Assembly: GCA_964520895.1 (NCBI GenBank)
Contig: CAZFOR010000008.1
Location: forward strand, 1 to 38,957
DNA: 38,957 nt
Direction of reading: 5' to 3'
Origin: SIG350 sp964520895
GTDB lineage: Bacteria; Bacillota; Clostridia; TANB77; SIG350
Position 1 is the stretch's first letter, and every line of letters begins with the position of its first letter. Below, piece after piece: positions 15,071-21,710 of this stretch. The position numbers and the translations under genes are program-made. The notes below the pieces were generated by a model that saw only the letters and a program-made list of their open reading frames with translations, was not told where the DNA came from and searched no databases.

Positions 15071-17500
15071 ATGTACAAATATACAGAAAGAGCTACAAGT
15101 GCAATACGAATAGCAGAGGGATTAGCAAATGAATTAGGACATAACTATATAGGAACAGAACATATTTTGTATGGATTAATTACAGAAGGTAATGGTGTAG
15201 CAGCAAAAGTTCTTGAAAATGTAGGACTTACAAAAGAAAATGTATATAATGAGATTATAAATTTAATAGGTAGTGGTACAAGGGGTAGTGATATCCTTGG
15301 ATTTACTCCTCGTGTTAAAAGGGTAATTGAAATAGCATATATTGAAGCTAGAAGTGAAGGTAGTGGATATATAGGAACAGAACATATTTTACTAGGTATT
15401 ATAAAAGATGGTGAGAGTGTTGCAACAAGGATTATGATGGATTTAGATGTTCAGCCACAAAAGCTATTTAGTGAACTTGAAAAAGTATTTATGCAAGATA
15501 ATAATATAAATGGCACTGCAAATAGTTCAAGTAATAAAGCAAATACATCAACACCAACATTAAATCAATTTGGTAGAGATTTAACTAATATGGCAAAAGA
15601 GGGGAAATTAGATCCTGTAATAGGTAGACAAGATGAAATACAAAGAGTAATACAAATATTAAGTAGAAGGACAAAAAATAATCCTTGTTTAGTTGGTGAA
15701 CCTGGTGTTGGTAAAACAGCAGTAGTTGAAGGGTTAGCTCAAAAGATAGTGTTAGGTGATGTTCCTGAGATATTAAAAGATAAAAGGGTTGTTACATTAG
15801 ATATGTCATCAATGGTAGCTGGGACAAAATATAGAGGCGATTTTGAGGAAAGATTAAAAAAATCTTTAAAAGAGATTTCTGATTCTGGTGACACAATAGT
15901 ATTTATTGATGAATTACATACTATTGTGGGAGCAGGTGCTGCAGAAGGTGCAATAGATGCAGCTAATATATTGAAACCTATGTTATCAAGGGGTGAAATA
16001 CAATTAGTTGGTGCTACAACATTAAATGAATATAAAAAATATATTGAAAAAGATTCTGCACTAGAGAGAAGGTTTCAACCTGTAACAGTTGGTGAGCCAA
16101 CTATTGAACAAACAATTGAAATTTTAAAAGGGCTTAAAGATAAATATGAAGCACATCATAAGGTTGTAATAACTGATGCTGCTATAATTGCAGCAACTAG
16201 TTTGTCTGCTAGATATATTAATGATAGGTATTTACCAGATAAGGCTATTGATTTAATTGATGAAGCTGCATCAAAGATTAAATTAAAAACTTATACACAG
16301 CCAGATAATATTACTAAACTACAAGAAAATGTGGAAAAATATAAAAAGGAAAAGGAAAATGCGATTAAGTCTCAAGAATTTGAAAAGGCAGCGACTTTAA
16401 GAGATAAAGAAAAAGCTGAAAAAGTGAAACTTGAAAAAGAGCAAGAAAAGTGGAAAACTAAAAATGATATATCAAAACCAGAACTAGATGCTCAAGATAT
16501 TGCAGAGGTTATAAGCTTATGGACTGGTATACCTGCTAAGAATTTAACAAAAACAGAACAACAAAGATTAAAGAAATTAGAAGAAATATTACATGAAAGA
16601 ATAATAGGGCAAGATGAGGCAGTATCTGCTGTATCAAGAGCTATAAAAAGGGGTAGAGTAGGATTAAAAGATCCTAAGAAACCGACAGGTTCTTTTATAT
16701 TCCTAGGACCAACAGGTGTTGGTAAAACAGAACTTGCAAAAGCTATTGCTGAAAATTTATTTGGTGATGAAAATGCAATTATAAGGGTTGATATGTCTGA
16801 ATATATGGAGGGTCATACTGTATCAAAATTAATTGGTTCACCTCCTGGATATGTTGGATTTGAAGAAGGTGGGCAATTAACTGAAAAAGTAAGAAGAAAA
16901 CCATATTCTGTAATATTATTTGATGAGATTGAAAAAGCACATCCAGATATATTAAATGTTTTGCTACAAATATTAGATGATGGTAGATTAACAGATGGTC
17001 AAGGTAAAAAAGTTGATTTTAAAAATTGTATAATTATTATGACATCTAATGTTGGTGCAAAACTAATTACTGATAAAAATACAATTGGATTTGAAAATAC
17101 TGCAGATACAGAAAGAGACTATAAAGATATTAAAGATAAAGTCATGAAGGAATTAAAGAAAACATTAAAGCCTGAATTTTTAAATAGGGTAGATGAAATA
17201 GTTGTATTCCATCAGTTAGATAAAAAAGATTTATATAAAATTACTGAAATATTGTTAAAGAATTTTGAAAAAAGATTACAGGCTAAAGACATTAAGATTA
17301 AGTTTGAAAAAAAGGTAATTGAATATATTGTTGAAAAAGGGTATGAAAAAGCATATGGTGCAAGACCACTAAAAAGGGCAATTCAATCTAATGTTGAGGA
17401 TAAACTAGCAGAAGAAATGTTAAGTAATAATATTAAACAAGGTGATAGTATTGTTACAAAAATAAAGGATAATGAAATTGTATTTGAGCAAAATAAATAA
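15071..17500 (+). CDS. clpC: ATP-dependent Clp protease ATPase subunit ClpC
   Basis: AAA+ unfoldase of 809 aa that feeds ClpP. Two Clp-N repeats (about residues 1-145) contain IGTEH twice; E30 and E104 correspond to the glutamates that bind phosphoarginine in Bacillus ClpC. NBD1 has Walker A GEPGVGKT (209-216) and VFIDELHT. The middle domain has a UVR-like FEKAATLRDKEKAE, where McsA/MecA adaptors bind. NBD2 has GPTGVGKT (546-553), the pore loop GYVGF, and the ClpP-docking IGF at 672-674. The start is ATG 15071 with AGGAGG eight bases away. It is the last gene of the CtsR operon; no radA follows. Fully intact. Confidence 0.96.
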   Translation: MYKYTERATSAIRIAEGLANELGHNYIGTEHILYGLITEGNGVAAKVLENVGLTKENVYNEIINLIGSGTRGSDILGFTPRVKRVIEIAYIEARSEGSGYIGTEHILLGIIKDGESVATRIMMDLDVQPQKLFSELEKVFMQDNNINGTANSSSNKANTSTPTLNQFGRDLTNMAKEGKLDPVIGRQDEIQRVIQILSRRTKNNPCLVGEPGVGKTAVVEGLAQKIVLGDVPEILKDKRVVTLDMSSMVAGTKYRGDFEERLKKSLKEISDSGDTIVFIDELHTIVGAGAAEGAIDAANILKPMLSRGEIQLVGATTLNEYKKYIEKDSALERRFQPVTVGEPTIEQTIEILKGLKDKYEAHHKVVITDAAIIAATSLSARYINDRYLPDKAIDLIDEAASKIKLKTYTQPDNITKLQENVEKYKKEKENAIKSQEFEKAATLRDKEKAEKVKLEKEQEKWKTKNDISKPELDAQDIAEVISLWTGIPAKNLTKTEQQRLKKLEEILHERIIGQDEAVSAVSRAIKRGRVGLKDPKKPTGSFIFLGPTGVGKTELAKAIAENLFGDENAIIRVDMSEYMEGHTVSKLIGSPPGYVGFEEGGQLTEKVRRKPYSVILFDEIEKAHPDILNVLLQILDDGRLTDGQGKKVDFKNCIIIMTSNVGAKLITDKNTIGFENTADTERDYKDIKDKVMKELKKTLKPEFLNRVDEIVVFHQLDKKDLYKITEILLKNFEKRLQAKDIKIKFEKKVIEYIVEKGYEKAYGARPLKRAIQSNVEDKLAEEMLSNNIKQGDSIVTKIKDNEIVFEQNK

Positions 17501-17502
17501 TA

Positions 17503-17531
17503 TTGACAAACAATAAATGATTATGTATACT
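17503..17531 (+). promoter_or_regulatory. Upstream copy of a duplicated sigma-A promoter (P1)
   Basis: TTGACA at 17503-17508, a 17-bp spacer, and TATACT at 17526-17531. The 20-bp stretch ATAAATGATTATGTATACTT (17513-17532) recurs exactly at 17698-17717 in the second promoter. Confidence 0.75.
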
Positions 17532-17552
17532 TTTACAGGAAATAAAATATTT

Positions 17553-17636
17553 TTGAAAAGGATAATAATCAGCAGGATTGCAGTACAGACGAAATACATA
17601 CACATATTTCTGGCTGCGAGTAAGCTATACAAATAG
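17553..17636 (+). CDS. Possible 27-aa leader peptide
   Basis: A short frame beginning TTG AAA AGG and ending TAG at 17634-17636, downstream of P1. It would encode a basic, hydrophobic peptide (LKRIIISRIAVQTKYIHIF...ASKLYK). Base composition is clearly richer in G+C than the surroundings. The ribosome site is weak (AGGA about 12 bases before the TTG, or AAAAGG six bases before an in-frame ATC). Its last codons lie inside the left arm of the following hairpin. It might be a leader peptide, a gene remnant, or simply part of a small RNA. Confidence 0.3.
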   Translation: MKRIIISRIAVQTKYIHIFLAASKLYK

Positions 17637-17678
17637 AAAGACTTAGTTTTATATAAATTAAGTCTTTCTATTTGTATA
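17626..17678 (+). terminator. 20-bp hairpin, possible attenuator
   Basis: Arms TATACAAATAGAAAGACTTA (17626-17645) and TAAGTCTTTCTATTTGTATA (17659-17678) are exact complements with a 13-base AT-rich loop. Only AAATTTTAA follows, a poor T-tract, so termination may be partial. The stop codon of the possible leader peptide lies within the left arm. Confidence 0.6.
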
Positions 17679-17687
17679 AATTTTAAC

Positions 17688-17716
17688 TTGACAATTTATA
17701 AATGATTATGTATACT
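17688..17716 (+). promoter_or_regulatory. Downstream copy of the duplicated promoter (P2), for the Cys-repeat gene
   Basis: TTGACA at 17688-17693, a 17-bp spacer, and TATACT at 17711-17716. It is 45 bp upstream of the start codon at 17761, which has AAGGAGG at about 17743-17749. Confidence 0.8.
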
Positions 17717-17760
17717 TATATCGGCGAAAAAAATATTTTAAATAAGGAGGCATATTTATT

Positions 17761-18135
17761 ATGGCTACAAAAAAAGATAAAGTTGAAAAAACAGTTGTTG
17801 ATGTTCAGAAGGAAGCAGTGGAAAAGGTAATATCAAAGATTAATTTTACTGACGATGGAAAAGGAGAAGAATTAATTTCTGTATTACCTAAATTAATGGA
17901 GCAGCTTAATATTGCATTTGAAATCGAAAAAACAGGAAATTATGACAACGGTTTTTCAGACGGATATTTGACAGCGGTTGATGATATGGACATTATTTTA
18001 TGTGAAGGTTGTCAATGCTGCGACGGATGTGATGACTGCGACGGATGTGATGGTTGTGAAGGCTGTGAAGGATGTGACGCCTTCGATGATGATGATGAGT
18101 GCTACGGCAGTGATGAAATATATGAAGATGATTAA
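17761..18135 (+). CDS. Acidic protein with a dense Cys-x-x (CDGC/CEGC) repeat
   Basis: A 124-aa protein, family not recognised. Residues 1-80 form a helical, soluble domain (KEAVEKVISKINF; LISVLPKLMEQLNIAFEIE; DNGFSDGYLTAVDDMD). Residues 81-105 hold ten cysteines (81, 84, 86, 87, 90, 93, 96, 99, 102, 105), mostly one every third residue as CDG or CEG. A very acidic tail with one more Cys (114) follows. Such density suggests metal or Fe-S binding, or a modified-peptide precursor, but there is no radical-SAM enzyme, protease or transporter nearby to support the latter. There is no signal peptide. Codons (GAC, TGC, GGC) are more GC-rich than in neighbours, hinting at transfer. It has its own promoter and a terminator, so it is monocistronic. 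Confidence 0.75.
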   Translation: MATKKDKVEKTVVDVQKEAVEKVISKINFTDDGKGEELISVLPKLMEQLNIAFEIEKTGNYDNGFSDGYLTAVDDMDIILCEGCQCCDGCDDCDGCDGCEGCEGCDAFDDDDECYGSDEIYEDD

Positions 18136-18146
18136 TCACTGAAAAC

Positions 18147-18184
18147 AAAAAGGAAATATTAATTTATTTAATATTTCCTTTTTC
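18147..18184. terminator. Terminator between the Cys-repeat gene and the convergent membrane gene
   Basis: Stem AAAAAGGAAATATTAA / TTAATATTTCCTTTTT with a five-base loop, A/T tracts on both sides. Confidence 0.88.
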
Positions 18185-18185
18185 T

Positions 18186-18719
18186 CTATTGCAATTTATC
18201 AATATCAAGAATATGACTATCTTTTTTATTTGAAAAATTATTAGGATTTTCTTTTGACACAATTCTCTTAGTTCTATTTATATTAATTTTAGGATATTTT
18301 CTGTTATTTAAATAAAGATATATTGTATTAAATATAAACTGAGCAAATAGTGTTAAATATATTCCTATAAAATAAACTACATCTAATTTAATTAATATTG
18401 CTGCATAAGTAAATATACTAAAAAATATTAATTGAAATATTAATATTATATATTTAACAGATTTAGGTATATATGTTTTATATTTAGAGAAATCTTTAAA
18501 ACTTCTATGTGTACCTGCAAGTATTCCTATATATAATAATGCTAATATAAAAAACTTTACATATATTCCATAAGATGCAAGAGCATCAATTTTTAAAACA
18601 TTAATACAAAAAATTAGTATTAACATAGCTATTGCCACAAATATAGACATGTTTAATATTTGTAACAACCATGTTTTTATACTAATTGAAAATACATTTA
18701 TCTCATTATTTTGTTTCAA
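18186..18719 (-). CDS. Uncharacterised four-helix membrane protein
   Basis: A 177-aa protein with four predicted membrane segments (about residues 15-40, 48-66, 84-105, 110-132) and a polar, basic C-terminal tail of about 40 residues (NRKYPKININRTKRIVSKENPNN), presumably cytoplasmic. I find no family. I place the start at TTG 18719 because GAGGTG precedes it by six bases; the in-frame GTG at 18728 overlaps that site. It is a single gene, converging on the Cys-repeat gene and divergent from corA. Confidence 0.65.
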   Translation of the reverse strand: MKQNNEINVFSISIKTWLLQILNMSIFVAIAMLILIFCINVLKIDALASYGIYVKFFILALLYIGILAGTHRSFKDFSKYKTYIPKSVKYIILIFQLIFFSIFTYAAILIKLDVVYFIGIYLTLFAQFIFNTIYLYLNNRKYPKININRTKRIVSKENPNNFSNKKDSHILDIDKLQ

Positions 18720-18834
18720 AATATTCACCTCTTTTTAGTATATATAAATTATCACTAATTATTTAATAAGTCAATAATTATTTTAATAATTATTATATTT
18801 TTTCTTTTGTAAAATATTTAATTTTAAAATATAC

Positions 18835-18863
18835 TTGTTTTAATATTAAAAAGGATATATAAT
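18835..18863 (+). promoter_or_regulatory. Sigma-A promoter of the CorA-type gene
   Basis: TTGTTT at 18835-18840, a 17-bp spacer, and TATAAT at 18858-18863, followed by AAAGGAGGA ahead of ATG 18901. Confidence 0.7.
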
Positions 18864-18900
18864 AATTTTGAAATAAATGTGTCACAAAGGAGGAAGAAAT

Positions 18901-19851
18901 ATGCTTAAAATATATAATTCAGATATACAAACAAATAAATTTTCTACTATAAATAATTTTCAAAAAGGATGTTGGGTAAATTTAGTTAATCCAACTAAAG
19001 AAGAAATTAATAGAGTATGTACAGAATTAAAAATAAATGAAGAAAATATAAAATATGCACTTGATTATGAAGAAAAAGCCAGAATAGATTTTGATGATGA
19101 AGATAATACAACATTATTTATTATAGATATTCCTGTTATTGAAGAAATAAATGGAACTAAAATGTATTCAACAATGCCAATAGGTGTGTTAGTGGTTAGA
19201 GATGATTATTTTATAACTGTTTCATTAAAAGAAAATAGAGTAATAGAAAGTTTTGAAAAGGGAAAAATTAAATCATTATCTACATATAAAAAAAGTAGAT
19301 TTGTTTTACAAATTTTATATAGAAATTCAGAATATTTCTTGGAATGTTTAAAACAAATTAATAAAAAAACAGAAATTGCAGAATATATATTACAAAGGTC
19401 AATGAAAAATAAAGAACTACTAGAATTACTAAATTTAAAAAAGAGTTTAGTGTATTTTACTACATCATTAAAATCAAATGAGTTAGTCATGGAAAAAACA
19501 ATGAGAGGTAAAATAATTAAACTATATGAAGAAGATGAAGACATGCTTGAAGATGCAATAGTTGAAAATAAGCAGGCTATAGAAATGAGTAAAATATATA
19601 ATGATATTTTAAATGGTACAATGGATTCATATGCGTCAATAATATCAAATAACTTAAATGGTGTTATGAAGTTTTTAACATCTATTACGATTGTACTAGC
19701 TATTCCAACAATGATATCTAGCTTTTGGGGAATGAATGTAGGACTTCCTTTTCAGGCAAATAAATTAGGTTTTGCAATAATGATATTTACATCAGCAGTT
19801 CTTACATTACTTGTAATATGGTGGTTAAAGAAAAAAGATATGTTAGATTAG
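18901..19851 (+). CDS. corA: CorA-type Mg2+/divalent cation transporter
   Basis: Inner-membrane channel of the CorA/MIT family, 316 aa. A large N-terminal cytoplasmic alpha/beta and long-helix domain is followed by two C-terminal membrane helices. The signature GMN loop (FWGMNVGLPF) joins them, and a basic end (WWLKKKDMLD) follows. The family works as pentamers that pass Mg2+, sometimes Co2+ or Ni2+; the ion here is not determinable. The start is ATG 18901 with AAAGGAGGA before it; the ATG at 18877 is upstream of that site and rejected. It is monocistronic behind its own promoter; no M-box riboswitch is visible in the short leader. Confidence 0.9.
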   Translation: MLKIYNSDIQTNKFSTINNFQKGCWVNLVNPTKEEINRVCTELKINEENIKYALDYEEKARIDFDDEDNTTLFIIDIPVIEEINGTKMYSTMPIGVLVVRDDYFITVSLKENRVIESFEKGKIKSLSTYKKSRFVLQILYRNSEYFLECLKQINKKTEIAEYILQRSMKNKELLELLNLKKSLVYFTTSLKSNELVMEKTMRGKIIKLYEEDEDMLEDAIVENKQAIEMSKIYNDILNGTMDSYASIISNNLNGVMKFLTSITIVLAIPTMISSFWGMNVGLPFQANKLGFAIMIFTSAVLTLLVIWWLKKKDMLD

Positions 19852-19878
19852 GCGTATAAGAAAAATAATGCTACCAAT

Positions 19879-19907
19879 TTGACATTTTATATAAATAAGT
19901 ATATACT
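19879..19907 (+). promoter_or_regulatory. Sigma-A promoter of RNase J
   Basis: TTGACA at 19879-19884, a 17-bp spacer, and TATACT at 19902-19907. It implies a 5' leader of about 125-130 nt before the RNase J start. Confidence 0.82.
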
Positions 19908-19911
19908 TATT
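19894..19911. promoter_or_regulatory. 18-bp perfect palindrome over the RNase J -10 box
   Basis: AATAAGTATATACTTATT is an exact inverted repeat covering the spacer end and -10 hexamer. Its position suits a repressor site, but AT-rich palindromes also arise by chance. Confidence 0.4.
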
Positions 19912-19965
19912 AAAGATATAATGAGATGTAATTAATATATATTTGGAATGTTCGGAAAGTTTTGA

Positions 19966-19991
19966 ATTTATATTCTGAGATGAATATAAAT
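19966..19991 (+). promoter_or_regulatory. Hairpin in the RNase J 5' leader
   Basis: ATTTATATTC and GAATATAAAT are complementary arms (10 bp) with a six-base loop TGAGAT, about 35 bases ahead of the ribosome site. It is flanked by two similar motifs, TGTTCGGAAAG and TGTTGCGGAAAT. It has no T-tract, so it is not an obvious terminator. Confidence 0.5.
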
Positions 19992-20026
19992 ATTTTATGT
20001 TGCGGAAATAAATAATTAATTAAAAT

Positions 20027-20044
20027 AAGGAGGAGATTTATATT
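20027..20044 (+). promoter_or_regulatory. Ribosome site of RNase J pointing to an ATT start
   Basis: AAGGAGG at 20027-20033, then eight bases to ATT at 20042-20044. mcsA and clpC have AGGAGG at the same eight-base distance from their ATG. The frame holds no ATG, GTG or TTG between the upstream stop at 20021 and the ATG at 20087, which is 53 bases past the ribosome site. Confidence 0.65.
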
Positions 20045-21709
20045 ATAAATAAAAAAGAAAAATTAAGAATAATACCACTTGGCGGTATGCAAGAGATAGG
20101 AAAGAACATGACTGTATTTGAGTATGGTAATGATATGATAGTAGTAGATTGTGGTTTGTCCTTTCCAGAAGACGATATGTTAGGTATAGATTTAGTTATA
20201 CCAGATGTATCATATTTGATAAAAAACAAAGATAGAATAAAAGGTATGGTTATAACACATGGTCATGAAGACCATATAGGAGCAATACCTTATGTATTAA
20301 AACAACTTAATGTTCCAATCTATGCAACAAGATTGACATTAGGATTAATAGAAGTAAAACTTGAAGAACATAGAATGCTTAAAACAACAAAATTAAATTG
20401 TGTTAAGCAAGGAGATACAGTTAATTTAGGTGCATTTAAAGTAGAATTTATTAGAACATCTCATAGTATAGCAGATGCAGTAGCACTTGCTATTCATACA
20501 CCACTTGGAGTTGTAGTTCATACAGGTGATTTTAAAGTAGACTATAGCCCATTAGATGGACAAATTATGGATTTTGCAAGATTTGCAGAACTTGGTAAAA
20601 AAGGTGTACTAGCACTATTATCTGATAGTACAAATGCTGAAAGACCTGGATATACAATGTCAGAAACTACAGTTGGAGCTGTATTTGATGATATTTTTGA
20701 TGATTGTGATAAAAGAATAATTGTTGCAACGTTTGCATCAAATGTGCATAGAGTACAACAAATATTTAATTCTGCTATGAAACATAATAGAAAAGTAGCA
20801 GTTGTTGGAAGAAGTATGTTAAATGTAATTGGTGTTGCTAAAAAACTAGGTTATTTAACAATTAGTGAAGACTGTTTGATAGATATTGACCATATAGCAG
20901 CATATAAAGATGAAGAATTAACAATAATAACTACTGGTTCACAAGGTGAATCAATGTCAGCATTATCTAGAATGGCAGTAGGTGATCATAGAAAAGTAGA
21001 AATAACTAATAATGATTTAATCGTTATTTCAGCATCTCCAATACCTGGTAATGAAAAATCATTATCAAAGGTTATTGATGAACTATTTAAAAGAGGTGCG
21101 GATGTAATATATCATTCATTAGCAGACATACACGTTTCAGGACATGCATGCCAAGAAGAATTAAAATTAATGTTGTCATTAGTTAAACCAAAATTTTTTA
21201 TGCCAGTACATGGTGAATATAGACATTTACAAAGTCATGCCGCAATAGCGAAAAAACTAGGTATTGAAAAAAGAAATATATATACTATGACAAATGGTAA
21301 AGTACTAGAAATAGACGAAAAAGGTGCAAGACTATTAGGATATGTTCCATCAGGTAAAGTAATGGTTGATGGACTTGGCGTAGGTGATGTAGGTAATATA
21401 GTACTTAGAGATAGACAGCATTTATCACAAGATGGATTATTAGTTATAGTTTTAACTATGGATTCTAGTACAGGATCAATAGTTGCAGGACCTGATATAA
21501 TTTCAAGAGGATTTGTTTATGTAAAAGAATCTGAAACTTTAATGGAAGATATTAAAAAATTAATAAAAAAACAATTAGATAATTTTGAAAAAAATAATAT
21601 AAAAGATTGGTCAACTATTAAATCAGGACTTAGAGATGAGGTAAGAGAGTACTTATATACTAAAACTAAGAGAAATCCTATGATCCTGCCAATTATAATG
21701 GAGGTATAA
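20042..21709 (+). CDS. rnj: Ribonuclease J (non-canonical ATT start)
   Basis: Metallo-beta-lactamase/beta-CASP ribonuclease with 5'-3' exo- and endonuclease activity, central to RNA turnover in Firmicutes. It is 555 aa if started at ATT 20042 (MINKKEKLRIIPLGGMQEIGKN). The family N-terminus (EKLRIIPLGGxxEIGKN) lies upstream of the first ATG at 20087, so the real start must be non-canonical (ATT 20042, or ATA 20045). The zinc-binding HGHEDH is at residues 73-78, later His motifs include VVHTGDFK and IHVSGHA, and the usual C-terminal domain is present. gltX follows after one base, with its GGAGG inside the rnj end. Whether this is J1 or J2 is undecided. Confidence 0.93.
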   Translation: MINKKEKLRIIPLGGMQEIGKNMTVFEYGNDMIVVDCGLSFPEDDMLGIDLVIPDVSYLIKNKDRIKGMVITHGHEDHIGAIPYVLKQLNVPIYATRLTLGLIEVKLEEHRMLKTTKLNCVKQGDTVNLGAFKVEFIRTSHSIADAVALAIHTPLGVVVHTGDFKVDYSPLDGQIMDFARFAELGKKGVLALLSDSTNAERPGYTMSETTVGAVFDDIFDDCDKRIIVATFASNVHRVQQIFNSAMKHNRKVAVVGRSMLNVIGVAKKLGYLTISEDCLIDIDHIAAYKDEELTIITTGSQGESMSALSRMAVGDHRKVEITNNDLIVISASPIPGNEKSLSKVIDELFKRGADVIYHSLADIHVSGHACQEELKLMLSLVKPKFFMPVHGEYRHLQSHAAIAKKLGIEKRNIYTMTNGKVLEIDEKGARLLGYVPSGKVMVDGLGVGDVGNIVLRDRQHLSQDGLLVIVLTMDSSTGSIVAGPDIISRGFVYVKESETLMEDIKKLIKKQLDNFEKNNIKDWSTIKSGLRDEVREYLYTKTKRNPMILPIIMEV

Positions 21710-21710
21710 A

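Larger units (their letters stand above)
17532..17680 (+). ncRNA. Putative leader/small RNA between P1 and the hairpin
   Basis: About 145 nt would be transcribed from P1 and end at the 20-bp hairpin, just before the second promoter. The sequence is unlike the neighbours (GCAGGATTGCAGTACAGACG, then CTGGCTGCGAG). I do not recognise a known riboswitch or 6S RNA. The second promoter immediately after it means this RNA can be made independently of the gene at 17761. Confidence 0.35.
17513..17717 (+). repeat. Direct repeat pair covering two promoters and leader starts
   Basis: The 20-bp sequence ATAAATGATTATGTATACTT is present at 17513-17532 and 17698-17717. Similarity continues imperfectly for about 40 bp (AAATAAAATATTTTTGAAAAGG versus AAAAAAATATTTTAAATAAGG, differing by small indels). 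The promoter plus 5' leader was therefore probably duplicated. Confidence 0.7.

Noticed and set aside
17532..17680. Known riboswitch or 6S RNA upstream of the Cys-repeat gene
   Set aside because: I looked for recognisable conserved cores and found none; only a generic hairpin and a short frame are visible, so no RNA class is claimed.
17761..18135. Calling the Cys-repeat protein a RiPP precursor
   Set aside because: There is no radical-SAM maturase, protease or transporter within the window next to it, and its 80-residue N-terminal domain is long for a leader; left as unknown.
20087..21709. RNase J beginning at the first ATG (20087)
   Set aside because: That start removes the conserved KLRIIPLGG strand of the metallo-beta-lactamase fold and has no ribosome site; the perfect AAGGAGG is 53 bases upstream.
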